Source: Klebsiella planticola ATCC 33531 (GTDB taxonomy: Bacteria; Pseudomonadota; Gammaproteobacteria; Enterobacterales; Enterobacteriaceae). Taken from it: a DNA stretch of 64,000 bases. The translations under genes and the position numbers were made by a program. Below are positions 19,020 through 27,623 of this stretch, in pieces; position 1 is the first letter of the stretch, and each line of letters starts with the position of its first letter. The notes beneath the pieces were generated by a model that had not been told where the DNA came from, ran no database searches, and was given only the letters and a program-made list of their open reading frames with translations. The stretch lies in contig NZ_JMPP01000033.1 of the NCBI RefSeq assembly GCF_000735435.1, forward strand, positions 62,001-126,000, given 5' to 3'.

Positions 19020-20216
19020 ATGACCACGACAACCTCTGGATCGGCTTCACGCCTGATGTTAACCATCGGGCTCTGTTTTATGGTGGCCCTGATGGAAGGG
19101 CTGGATCTTCAGGCGGCCGGGATCGCCGCCGCCGGGATGGCTCACGCCTTCGCGCTCGACAATATGCAGATGGGCTGGATCTTCAGCGCCGGTATCCTCG
19201 GGCTGCTTCCCGGCGCGTTGGTGGGGGGAATTCTTGCTGACCGCCATGGCCGCAAGCGGGTGCTGATCGCGTCGGTCATGCTGTTCGGTCTGTTTTCCAT
19301 CGCGACCGCGCTGGCAGGGAGCTTTCCGCTGCTGCTGCTGGCGCGCCTGATGACCGGTGTGGGGCTGGGGGCGGCGCTGCCGAATCTGATCGCATTAACC
19401 TCCGAAGCGGCCGGCCCGCGATTTCGCGGTACCGCCGTCAGCCTGATGTACTGCGGGGTGCCGGTGGGCGCCGCGCTGGCCGCGGCGCTGGGATGGTGGG
19501 GGGAGACCTCTGCCTGGCAGACGGTATTCTGGGTCGGCGGCGTGGTGCCACTGCTGCTGGTGCCGATGCTACTGCGCTGGCTGCCTGAATCCGCCGTCTT
19601 TCGCGCCGGGACGCAGAGCGCGCCGCTGCGGACGCTGCTGGCGCCGGAAAATGCCACCGCCACGCTGCTGCTGTGGCTGTGCTATTTCTTTACGCTGCTG
19701 GTGGTCTATATGCTGATCAACTGGCTGCCCATGCTGCTGATAGGTCAGGGATTTCGCGCCGGTCAGGCGGCAGGCGTAATGTTTGTTTTGCAGCTGGGAG
19801 CCGCCTGCGGCACGCTGCTGCTGGGGGCATTGCTGGATAAACTAAGTCCGCTGCTGATGTCGCTGCTGATCTATAGCGGTATGCTGGCGTCGCTGCTGGC
19901 GCTGGGCTGCGCCACCTCCTTTCCCGCGATGCTGTTCTCCGGCTTTGTGGCCGGGCTGTTCGCCACCGGCGGGCAAAGCGTGCTGTACGCGCTGGCGCCG
20001 CTGTTCTACCGCACGGAAATTCGCGCCACCGGGGTGGGGACGGCGGTGGCCGTCGGGCGGCTGGGGGCGATGAGCGGTCCGCTGCTGGCGGGAAAAATGC
20101 TGGCGCTGGGGGCCGGTACCGTTGGGGTGATGGCCGCCTCCGCGCCCGGGATTCTGCTGGCTGGCGTGGCGGTGTTCTGGCTGATGAATCGCCAGAGACG
20201 GCAATCAATAGCCTGA
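19020..20216 (+). CDS. mhpT: 3-hydroxyphenylpropionate transporter (MhpT), MFS
   Basis: The 398-aa carrier has twelve predicted membrane segments. It belongs to the aromatic acid:H+ symporter family: TM1 has MVALMEGLDLQAAGIA, where the D is typical of this family, and loop 2-3 has GGILADRHGRKRVL. It imports 3HPP across the inner membrane. The position at the end of the mhp operon matches E. coli. Confidence 0.93.
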   Translation: MTTTTSGSASRLMLTIGLCFMVALMEGLDLQAAGIAAAGMAHAFALDNMQMGWIFSAGILGLLPGALVGGILADRHGRKRVLIASVMLFGLFSIATALAGSFPLLLLARLMTGVGLGAALPNLIALTSEAAGPRFRGTAVSLMYCGVPVGAALAAALGWWGETSAWQTVFWVGGVVPLLLVPMLLRWLPESAVFRAGTQSAPLRTLLAPENATATLLLWLCYFFTLLVVYMLINWLPMLLIGQGFRAGQAAGVMFVLQLGAACGTLLLGALLDKLSPLLMSLLIYSGMLASLLALGCATSFPAMLFSGFVAGLFATGGQSVLYALAPLFYRTEIRATGVGTAVAVGRLGAMSGPLLAGKMLALGAGTVGVMAASAPGILLAGVAVFWLMNRQRRQSIA

Positions 20217-20319
20217 CGTCGGCGCCGGGTTATGCTTCAGGGCCCGGCAGCGCGCCACCTTGCGCAACGGCAGACTTTGGCATACGGTAAATCATCACCC
20301 ATTGCTTATCTCTGCCGCC

Positions 20320-21045
20320 ATGTCTTTTCAATCCCGGTTACTGAGCGATATTCCCGGCATTCGCTATGCCTTTCTCGATGTACACGAAACGGCCGCCTTT
20401 CCTTACGCTGAATTGGCTCCGGTGAAGCTGGTGCACGGCAATGTGGTTCATCATTTTCAGCAGCCGCTGGCGGAACGCCCGCATGCCGACGCGGTTTTTA
20501 CCGCACTGGGCGGGCAAAAGGTGGGGGTGGTGACTGCCGATTGCCTGCCGATGCTGATGGCCTCCCGTGACGGCGCTTTTGTCTGCAGCGTGCATGCGGG
20601 CTGGCGCGGCGCGGCGACCGGAATTATTGCTAATAGTCTCGATCTCTTTGCCCGACATGGCATACCGCCGGACGAGGTGGTGGTAGCGATTGGGCCGCAT
20701 ATTCAGGCCTGCTGCTATGAGGTCTCGGCGGCATTTTATCAGGCGCTGCTGGCGATGCCGGTGGCCGGGCTGGTCAAACAGCACCGCGATCGGCTGTTTC
20801 TGCACCGTCGTGGCCCTGAGCCTGAAGCGGAAAAAGCGCCGGCGACGGGGGACGACACGATGTGGTTCGATCTGCGGGCTTTTGGCCAGCTGCTGTTACG
20901 CCGCGCCGGGGTGGCGGAAAATCATATTGAATGGCTGGGCAGCTGTACCTACTGTACGCCGCAGTCGCTGGGATCGTTCCGGCGGCGCACGCACTTCCCG
21001 GCAGAGAAAACGTTCCAGTATTCGTGGATTATGCGCGAGGCCTGA
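20320..21045 (+). CDS. YfiH/LACC1-family protein (purine nucleoside phosphorylase / polyphenol oxidase family)
   Basis: The 241-aa protein carries the three metal-ligand blocks of the YfiH family: KLVHGNVVH, TADCLPMLMA (Cys) and CSVHAGWRGAA (His). Members act on purine nucleosides and were earlier called laccase-like. The ATG at 20320 was chosen because the family starts just before the SDIPGIRYAF block; no good RBS is visible. It follows mhpT by 103 bp on the same strand. The usual yfiH is next to clpB, so this is probably a paralogue. Confidence 0.8.
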   Translation: MSFQSRLLSDIPGIRYAFLDVHETAAFPYAELAPVKLVHGNVVHHFQQPLAERPHADAVFTALGGQKVGVVTADCLPMLMASRDGAFVCSVHAGWRGAATGIIANSLDLFARHGIPPDEVVVAIGPHIQACCYEVSAAFYQALLAMPVAGLVKQHRDRLFLHRRGPEPEAEKAPATGDDTMWFDLRAFGQLLLRRAGVAENHIEWLGSCTYCTPQSLGSFRRRTHFPAEKTFQYSWIMREA

Positions 21046-21070
21046 TATCGTCCGGCATCGCGCGGCCGCG

Positions 21071-22651
21071 CTACAGTACCGTAAACCCGTGCGTCCCGTC
21101 GTTTGCCAGCTGGGCCACGAGGCCATACTCCCACTCCAGATAGGCCTGCATCGCTTCGCGGGAATTATCGGTCCCTTCATAGGGACGACGATAGCGATCG
21201 CTACGCGCGCTGGTCAGATGGGTTGCGCCATGCTCCAGCGGCAGACCTGAGGCGATCCACCCGGCGGTGCCTCCGCTCAACACCTGCACCGGTTTGCCGG
21301 TCAGCGCCGCCACTTCGGCGACGGCGTAGCGCGCCAGCAGGCTGCTGCCGCAGGTCAGTACGTAGCGGCTGGCAGAGGGAATCAGCGCCAGCGCCTGTTT
21401 CAGCCGCGAGCGTATCAGCCAGTATGCCCCGGGAATGTGCCGCGCCACATAGTTGGCGCTGGTGGTGAAATCCAGGACCACCGTTCCCGGTTCGCGCAGC
21501 AGTGCCGCCAGCTGCGATGCGTCGATCTCCTCTGCCGCAGGCGCCACGGGCAGGCGGGCGGGCGGCACGCCGCGTTCGCTAAAGTTCGCTGCGCTCAGAC
21601 CGCGCAGGATGGCCGTTTCCCATCCCATTTGCGCCAGCCACGAGGCGGTTATCGCCGCGCGAATACCGTCATCATCCACTAAGACGATACGTGCTCCGCG
21701 CACGCTGGCGTGGTGATCGGTCTCCTGGACCAGCTGGCCGCCCGGTGCGCTGAGGCTTCCCGGCAGGTGACCCGCGGCGTACTCCTCCGGGCTGCGGACG
21801 TCAAAAAGATAGGTGGTGCGGTCGTTCTGCTGCTGCCAGCGCCGGAGCGTGGCCTGGTCGATAACCGCCACCCCGGCTTTTGCCGCCAGCTGGCTGACCT
21901 GCTGAAGACGCGCCGTCGAAGCCAGCGATTCATCGGCATAGCGGCGCTGCTGGTCGCGATCGAGGGTCAGACCGGCCAGCGTCCAGCCAATGGTGCCGTT
22001 ACGTAAGGCGTAGACCGGGTTGCTCACGCCGGCATTGATCAACGACTGGGCGCCGATAATGCTGCGGGTACGTCCCGCGCAGTTGACGACGATTGGCGTC
22101 TGCGGCGAGTCGACCAGTCCGTCAATACGCAGCGCCAGCTCACCGCCGGGGACGCTGATGCCGCCTGGAATACTCATGGTCTGGTACTCATCGAACCGTC
22201 GGGCGTCGACAATCAGCACCGGCTGACGGCTGTCGATCAGCGCCTGCACCTCTTCCGCGTTCAGAGAGGGGGTCTGTCGTTGGCTCTCCACCAGTTCGCC
22301 GAACGCTTTGCTGGGGGAGTTAACGTCCTGGAAGAGCTCGCCGCCGCTGCGTTGCCAGCCCTTCAGGCCGCCTTCCAGCAGCGCTACATCCTGATATCCC
22401 CAGCCGCGCAGGCGATCGACGGCCTGGGCGGCCAGACCCTCGCCGTTATCGTAAACGGTGATCGGCGTCGTCAGCCGCGGCACCCGACGGTGGATTTCCA
22501 GCTCGAGCTTGCTCAGCGGAAGATTAGCTGCAAACAGCGGGTGAGCGGTGGCAAAATCCGCTTCTTCACGCACGTCAATCAGCGCCAGTTCGGCGTGGTC
22601 GAGCAGCGCCTGGCGCACTTGCGCTGGCTGGCGATAAGTGTGGATGGGCAT
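21071..22651 (-). CDS. Four-domain rhodanese (sulfurtransferase)
   Basis: The 526-aa protein holds four tandem rhodanese domains, at about residues 1-110, 125-235, 270-375 and 390-490. The active-loop Cys is present only in domains 2 (CAGRTRS) and 4 (CGSSLLA); the same positions in domains 1 and 3 are Asp (DNGEG, DDDGI). This active/inactive pairing is known from tandem rhodaneses. It follows a thiol dioxygenase gene with a 1-bp gap, so it probably handles sulfane sulfur or sulfite from organosulfur breakdown. The start ATG at 22651 has AAGGAT upstream. Confidence 0.88.
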   Translation of the reverse strand: MPIHTYRQPAQVRQALLDHAELALIDVREEADFATAHPLFAANLPLSKLELEIHRRVPRLTTPITVYDNGEGLAAQAVDRLRGWGYQDVALLEGGLKGWQRSGGELFQDVNSPSKAFGELVESQRQTPSLNAEEVQALIDSRQPVLIVDARRFDEYQTMSIPGGISVPGGELALRIDGLVDSPQTPIVVNCAGRTRSIIGAQSLINAGVSNPVYALRNGTIGWTLAGLTLDRDQQRRYADESLASTARLQQVSQLAAKAGVAVIDQATLRRWQQQNDRTTYLFDVRSPEEYAAGHLPGSLSAPGGQLVQETDHHASVRGARIVLVDDDGIRAAITASWLAQMGWETAILRGLSAANFSERGVPPARLPVAPAAEEIDASQLAALLREPGTVVLDFTTSANYVARHIPGAYWLIRSRLKQALALIPSASRYVLTCGSSLLARYAVAEVAALTGKPVQVLSGGTAGWIASGLPLEHGATHLTSARSDRYRRPYEGTDNSREAMQAYLEWEYGLVAQLANDGTHGFTVL

Positions 22652-22652
22652 A

Positions 22653-23249
22653 TTAATTATCCTTCGGGAAATCCCAGATATTGGGTAAGTGGCGATTGGA
22701 GTAGCCGGAAATAAAGGGTTTGATGAGACCTTCCGGGGTATAGACGGCACGTTTAACGGCGCCAATATTGCCGCCGTAGACATGGATACTGATTGACACG
22801 CTCTCCGCCAGCGCGTTACTGACGCGGTGAATATCGCCATCGCGGGAGGAGACCTTTTCGACCTCGCCCGGCGAGAGCCGTCCGGCAATACCGTCGGCCA
22901 CCGGAAGACCTGCAGCATCGAGACGATAGCGCTGATTCTCTTCCGCGCCGCGCAGCATGCCGATGACGCCCCACACGCGATGGTCGTGAATCGGCGTGGC
23001 CTGCCCGGGGCCCCAGACAAAGCTGACGATCGAAAAGCGTTGTCCGGAGTCGGCGTGCAGCAGGTATTGCTGGTAGTGGTGGGGATGCGGCAAAGCGTAC
23101 TCGTCAGGCAGCCAGTCATCCTGCCTGACCAGCCGCGCCAGGCGCTGCGCAACCGCCTCCAGCAGCTGCGATTCGTCGCTGAACTCCCGATGAAGGGCAT
23201 CAACCTCTTGAATAAAATGGCGTAGTTTTTCCAGTCGTGGTGCGGTCAT
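22653..23249 (-). CDS. Thiol dioxygenase (cysteine / 3-mercaptopropionate dioxygenase family)
   Basis: The 198-aa cupin has the iron ligands in TPIHDHRVWGVIGML (HxH at about residue 90) and a third His in GDIHRVSN near residue 142; SIHVYGGNIG follows. It oxidises a small thiol to its sulfinate with O2. Bacterial members of this subgroup, with YGGNIGxxKR near the C-terminus, include 3-mercaptopropionate dioxygenases; which thiol is used here cannot be told. It is the first gene of an operon with the rhodanese and is divergent from a LysR gene. Confidence 0.85.
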   Translation of the reverse strand: MTAPRLEKLRHFIQEVDALHREFSDESQLLEAVAQRLARLVRQDDWLPDEYALPHPHHYQQYLLHADSGQRFSIVSFVWGPGQATPIHDHRVWGVIGMLRGAEENQRYRLDAAGLPVADGIAGRLSPGEVEKVSSRDGDIHRVSNALAESVSISIHVYGGNIGAVKRAVYTPEGLIKPFISGYSNRHLPNIWDFPKDN

Positions 23250-23303
23250 GAACGGTTCCTGTCAGAGGGACTGGTCATTACGCTAACAAAGGCGTTAATA
23301 TTA

Positions 23304-23335
23304 TTTAAATGCAATTTACGCATATATTAATATGC
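23304..23335. promoter_or_regulatory. Candidate LysR operator 1 (dioxygenase/LysR gap)
   Basis: TAAATGC, seven bases, GCATAT, four bases, ATATGC. The last 16 bp (23320-23335) form an inverted repeat. The same arrangement occurs at 24268-24298 before the monooxygenase gene. Confidence 0.6.
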
Positions 23336-23356
23336 AAAATTCACATTAAGGATTCT

Positions 23357-24250
23357 ATGCGCATCGACGACATTGACGCCCTGCTGGCGACGGTACAGTT
23401 TTCTTCCCTCAATCAGGCGGCGGAATATCTGGGAATTACCCAATCGGCGATTACCCGACGGCTGCAGCGTCTGGAGCAAACTCTCGGCGTGACCCTGCTG
23501 GAGCGCCAGACCCGACCGCTGACCCTGACCGCCGCCGGGCACCGGGTTTATGAGCAGTGCCTGAGCATCAAGCGGGAGACGAAAAAGCTGTACGGGCTGC
23601 TGGATCCGCAGGCGGAACCACACGGTATTTTGCGCCTCGGCGTACCGCAGAGCGTGGCGGAAATTGCGCTCCAGCCGGCGCTGCTGGCGCTACGCCAGCA
23701 GTTTCCGCAGCTCCAGCCGCAGGTGACCTGCGGCTGGAGCGGGCTGCTGCAAAAGCGACTCGAGAGCGTCGAGCTGGATGGCATGCTGGCAATGGGGCCG
23801 GCACAGCAGGTCTTTGCCGATGGCTATGCCGGCCGGTTGCTGTGTTCGCTGGATATAGTGGTGATTGCGGCGAAAAGCCTGCGCCTGCAGGCCGCTGAAC
23901 TGCGGGACTGCGCGTCTCAGGGCTGGGTGCTTAACCCTGACGGCTGCGGGCTGCGGGCGGGGTTAATTCGTGAACTCCAGGCTCAGGGGCTGCGGCTTCA
24001 GCTGAATGTCGAAACCGCGGGGGCTCACCTGCAAATTGGCCTGGTTGCTCAGGGGCAAGGGCTGGGTCTGGTACCGCGTGCGGCGCTGGCCGCCAGCCCG
24101 TGGCGCGATGAGGTGACCGTTCTGACGTTAGCCGATTTCCAGCCGGCGGTCTGCTTGTGGCAGGTGAGCGCACAGAATCTGGCGAATCTGCAGCAGCCGT
24201 TCACTTTTTTTGCCGGGAAAATTGCGCAGCAGCTTACTCTATCTGATTGA
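23357..24250 (+). CDS. LysR-family regulator of the organosulfur operons
   Basis: The 297-aa protein has an N-terminal winged HTH (FSSLNQAAEYLGITQSAITRRLQ at about 14-36) and a LysR substrate domain. The ATG at 23357 is preceded by AAGGA, and the protein begins MRIDDIDALLATVQ as usual for LysR. It is divergent from the dioxygenase-rhodanese operon and upstream of the monooxygenase-ABC operon. An inverted-repeat element common to both gaps suggests that it controls both. Confidence 0.9.
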   Translation: MRIDDIDALLATVQFSSLNQAAEYLGITQSAITRRLQRLEQTLGVTLLERQTRPLTLTAAGHRVYEQCLSIKRETKKLYGLLDPQAEPHGILRLGVPQSVAEIALQPALLALRQQFPQLQPQVTCGWSGLLQKRLESVELDGMLAMGPAQQVFADGYAGRLLCSLDIVVIAAKSLRLQAAELRDCASQGWVLNPDGCGLRAGLIRELQAQGLRLQLNVETAGAHLQIGLVAQGQGLGLVPRAALAASPWRDEVTVLTLADFQPAVCLWQVSAQNLANLQQPFTFFAGKIAQQLTLSD

Positions 24251-24267
24251 AGAGTATACTAAATTAT

Positions 24268-24298
24268 CTAAATGCTGATTTTGCATATTAAGATATGA
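24268..24298. promoter_or_regulatory. Candidate LysR operator 2 (before the monooxygenase operon)
   Basis: TAAATGC, seven bases, GCATAT, four bases, ATATGA: the same order and spacing as at 23304-23335. It is about 95 bp before the start codon of the first gene of the operon. Confidence 0.6.
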
Positions 24299-24391
24299 TA
24301 AAAATGCATTTTGCTCATTAACTGCCGATGTATAGGGTAACGACAGGCGCCGCCGCTGCGGCCACCGTTACCCGACGCAAGGAGTTATGTT

Positions 24392-25477
24392 ATGAGCATT
24401 CAGTTTCTCGGGATGATCGGCCATCGCCTCTCATCCGAAACCATCGCCCCGGCAGGACCGGTTTTTGACCGCGACTATATCGTGCGCTTTGCGCAAACTC
24501 ACGAAGCGGCCGGCTTCGATCGCCTGCTGGTGGGGCATTGGTCCGATCAGCCGGATGGCTTTCTGGTTACCGCGCTGGCCGGATTATCGACAGAGAAAAT
24601 CAGTTTCCTGCTGGCCCATCGCCCCGGATTCGTCTCGCCAACGCTGGCGGCACGTAAGTTTGCCACCCTGGAGCATCTGCTCGGTGGGCGTCTGGCGGTA
24701 CATATCATCAGCGGCGGCAACGATGCCGAACAGCGTCGGGATGGTGACTACCTCAATCATGACCAGCGCTACGCGCGTACCGATGCCTTCCTTGATACGG
24801 TGCGAAAAGTCTGGACTGCGGAACAGCCCGTTGATATCGACAATGATTTTTATCAGGCCGAACAGGCGTGGTCGGCGATTCGTCCGCTGCAACAACCGCA
24901 CATTCCGATCTACTTCGGCGGCTCCTCCGAGGCTGCCATTGCGGTGGCCGGTAAACTTGCTGACGTTTTTGCCCTGTGGGGCGAATCGTTAGGGCAGACG
25001 GAGGAGACCATCCGTCGGGTGCGTGCCGAAGCAGCGAAGCATCAGCGCCACATTGATTTTAGCGTCTCATTCCGGCCGATTATTGCCGACAGCGAAGCGC
25101 AGGCCTGGGAGAAGGCCGAGCATATTTTGCATGTCGCTTCCGAACGGGCGGCGCAGGCGGGTCAGGGGTTCAAAGCGAAGCCCGATAGCGAAGGCGCGCG
25201 GCGCCTGCGGGCCACGGCAGAACAGGGAAATGTGGTGGATAAACGTCTGTGGACCGGCATTGCGAAACTGGTCGGCGGCGGCCATAACTCCACCGCGCTG
25301 GTCGGAACGGCGGAACAGGTTGCCGATGCGCTGCTGGATTATTACGACCTCGGAGTGCGCAACTTCCTGATTCGCGGCTTCGATCCCTTAAATGATGCGC
25401 GGGAATACGGCAAGGCTCTGCTGCCGATTGCCCGCGAAAAAGCGGCTCAGCGTGCGATTCAGGAGCGCGCATCGTGA
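24392..25477 (+). CDS. LLM-class FMNH2-dependent monooxygenase (SsuD-like)
   Basis: The 361-aa protein is a bacterial luciferase-like TIM barrel. Family segments include GFDRLLVGHWSDQPDGF, the active-site AHRPGFVSPTLAARKFATL, and GGNDAEQRRDGD near residue 108. Such enzymes release sulfite from alkanesulfonates or oxidise sulfones with reduced FMN. RBS AAGGAG is present. It leads the operon with an acyl-CoA-dehydrogenase-like flavoprotein and a sulfonate-type ABC importer. No FMN reductase gene is visible nearby. Confidence 0.9.
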   Translation: MSIQFLGMIGHRLSSETIAPAGPVFDRDYIVRFAQTHEAAGFDRLLVGHWSDQPDGFLVTALAGLSTEKISFLLAHRPGFVSPTLAARKFATLEHLLGGRLAVHIISGGNDAEQRRDGDYLNHDQRYARTDAFLDTVRKVWTAEQPVDIDNDFYQAEQAWSAIRPLQQPHIPIYFGGSSEAAIAVAGKLADVFALWGESLGQTEETIRRVRAEAAKHQRHIDFSVSFRPIIADSEAQAWEKAEHILHVASERAAQAGQGFKAKPDSEGARRLRATAEQGNVVDKRLWTGIAKLVGGGHNSTALVGTAEQVADALLDYYDLGVRNFLIRGFDPLNDAREYGKALLPIAREKAAQRAIQERAS

Positions 25478-26637
25478 CGTTTTTCGGTCAACAGCCCGTA
25501 CGTCCGCAGGCCGACTGGCTACAGCAGTTAACCGACATTCGTCAACTGATGGCCGAACAGGCGGCAGAGCTTGATCGCAGCGGCGACTTTCCCCACCACA
25601 ATCTCGCGCACCTGCATCAGCGCGGTTTTCTGAGCCTCGCCACGCCGGCGCAGTATGGCGGGGCGGGGGCGGATTTGGCCCGGCTGCAGCAGGCGATTAC
25701 CGCCATTGCGTGGGGAGAACCGGCGACGGCGCTGATCGTCTGTATGCAGTATCTGCATCATCTGCGTCTGGCGGATAGCGACGGCTGGGCGGAACCGCTG
25801 CGTCGGCAGGTCTATCGTGATGCCGTCGAGCGGGGTGGACTGATCAACAGCCTGAGAGTTGAACCTGAACTCGGCTCGCCGGCGCGTGGGGGGCTGCCGC
25901 AGACGGTTGCCACCCGTACCGCCGACGGCTGGCGTCTTAACGGACACAAACTCTATACCACCGGAGTTGAAGGGCTGAGCTGGCTGGCTATCTGGGCACG
26001 AAGCGACGATCTCGACCCGCAGGTCGGCACCTGGCTGGTACCCCGGGAAAGTGACGGTGTCACTATTATTAAGAGCTGGGACCATGCCGGAATGCGCGCG
26101 ACCGGAAGCCATGAAGTGATCCTGAAAAACGTGCCGATCCCCGGGCAAAATGCGGTAGATATCTGGCCGGCATCTGCGCCTCCCGCCGCGGATGCCGAAC
26201 GTTTCCGTCTCTTCGCCAATCGACAGACCGCGCTGTTAGCCGCGATCTATGACGGCGTGGCCCGCGCGGCGCGGGACTGGCTGCTGGGCTGGCTCAGTAC
26301 GCGGGCGCCGGCCAACCTCGGGCACCCGCTCTCCCGTCTGCCGCGCGTGCAGGAAAAAACCGGCCAGATAGAAGGCTGGCTGCTGACGAACCGCTGCCTG
26401 CTGCAACAGGCCGCCGGGCTGGAATTGACCGCCACCGAGGCCAATCTGGCCAAGGTGACTATTACCGACAACGCGGTGCAGGTCGTGGCTCTGGCGCTGG
26501 AACTTACCGGCAATCATGGCCTGAGCCGACAACATCCTCTGGAACGCCACTATCGCAACGTGCTGTGCGGGCGCGTGCATACGCCGCAGAGCGACAGCGC
26601 GTGGCAGGCGGCGGGTCAACACGCTTTTCAATCATAA
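25474..26637 (+). CDS. Acyl-CoA dehydrogenase-like flavoprotein (DszC/SfnC type)
   Basis: The 387-aa protein has the three-part acyl-CoA dehydrogenase fold: an N-terminal helical domain, a middle beta domain with LNGHKLYTTG and GVTIIKSWDHAGMRATGSHEV, and a C-terminal helical domain with NHGLSRQHPLERHYRN. The ALELTGNHG region lacks the catalytic Glu expected of a true dehydrogenase in the position I can compare, which suits a flavin-dependent monooxygenase such as SfnC or DszC. Its start overlaps the monooxygenase gene by 4 bp. Role in organosulfur oxidation is inferred from context. Confidence 0.82.
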   Translation: MTFFGQQPVRPQADWLQQLTDIRQLMAEQAAELDRSGDFPHHNLAHLHQRGFLSLATPAQYGGAGADLARLQQAITAIAWGEPATALIVCMQYLHHLRLADSDGWAEPLRRQVYRDAVERGGLINSLRVEPELGSPARGGLPQTVATRTADGWRLNGHKLYTTGVEGLSWLAIWARSDDLDPQVGTWLVPRESDGVTIIKSWDHAGMRATGSHEVILKNVPIPGQNAVDIWPASAPPAADAERFRLFANRQTALLAAIYDGVARAARDWLLGWLSTRAPANLGHPLSRLPRVQEKTGQIEGWLLTNRCLLQQAAGLELTATEANLAKVTITDNAVQVVALALELTGNHGLSRQHPLERHYRNVLCGRVHTPQSDSAWQAAGQHAFQS

Positions 26638-26648
26638 GGATAATGTTT

Positions 26649-27623
26649 ATGCGCGAACGAAAAATGACAAGATTGGCCGCGGGACTCTCGCTGCTGGCGC
26701 TGAGTGCTTTGGCGACGGCGCAGGAGCGTATCACCCTGCGAATTGCCGATCAGAAAGGGGGCATGCGCTCGCAGCTCGAAGCGGCCAACGCGCTGCAAAA
26801 CCTGGGTTATGAGATCAAGTGGGCTGAGTTTCCGGCCGCCGCACCGCTGGCGGAAGCGCTGAACGCCGGCGCGGTAGACGCGGGGATTATTGGCGATGCG
26901 CCGCTGTTATTTGCGCTGGCCAACGGCGCGCCGGTTAAGGCTATTGCCGTCGATAAAAGCAACCCGGCGGGTACGGCCGTGCTGGTTCCGCCGGGAAGTT
27001 CGCTCAAGAGCGCCGCGGATTTAAAAGGTAAGCGGATCGCCACCGGCAAAGGTTCGATCGGTCATTTCGTGGCGCTGAAAGCCCTGCAGCAGGCGGGGAT
27101 ATCGCCCGCAGAGGTGCAATGGGTATTTCTCGGCCCGGTCGATGCCAAAGTGGCTTTACTCAACGGCTCGGTCGATGCCTGGGCGACCTGGGAACCCTAC
27201 ACCACGCAGCTGGTGAAAACCGCCGAAGGTCAGATTCTGGTGAGCGGTAAAGGGCTGCTGCCGGGGAATACATTTCTGGCGGCAACGGATGAAAGCTTAA
27301 AGGATCCGGCTAAGCGCGCGGCGCTACAGGATTATCTCATCCGTCTGGCAGGGGCGGAGCGCTGGGCTTACGCCAATCTCGAGAGCTATGGCAAAACCCT
27401 CGGCGACATCATCCGTTTCCCGCCGGACATTGCCCGGGCGCAGTTTGCTAACCGTCAGTCGCAGTGGCAGCGTCTGGACTCGCGCACCATTGAACAGCAG
27501 CAGGCCACCGCCGACTTCTATCAGGCCAATGGTCTGATTCGCGCGAAGCTGGACGTCACGCCGACCTTTGATACCCGATTTACGCTGCCTGATGTCCCGG
27601 CCGCCCAGGAGAAGAGACCATGA
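26649..27623 (+). CDS. ABC sulfonate/taurine-type substrate-binding protein (SsuA-like)
   Basis: The 324-aa protein has a cleavable signal peptide (cleavage near ALATA-QE) and the NMT1/SsuA fold: RIADQKGGMRS, DAGIIGDAPLLFALANGAPVKAI, and DAWATWEPYTTQL, which is typical of sulfonate-binding proteins. The ATG at 26649 has AAGGA eight bases before it; an ATG at 26643 is too close to that RBS. It is the first of two binding proteins in this operon. Confidence 0.87.
   Translation: MRERKMTRLAAGLSLLALSALATAQERITLRIADQKGGMRSQLEAANALQNLGYEIKWAEFPAAAPLAEALNAGAVDAGIIGDAPLLFALANGAPVKAIAVDKSNPAGTAVLVPPGSSLKSAADLKGKRIATGKGSIGHFVALKALQQAGISPAEVQWVFLGPVDAKVALLNGSVDAWATWEPYTTQLVKTAEGQILVSGKGLLPGNTFLAATDESLKDPAKRAALQDYLIRLAGAERWAYANLESYGKTLGDIIRFPPDIARAQFANRQSQWQRLDSRTIEQQQATADFYQANGLIRAKLDVTPTFDTRFTLPDVPAAQEKRP

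Noticed and set aside
21071-23203. A 710-codon open frame suggesting a dioxygenase-rhodanese fusion
   Set aside because: The first ~184 codons lie in a different frame over the thiol dioxygenase gene and do not resemble a protein; the rhodanese gene starts at 22651 with its own RBS.
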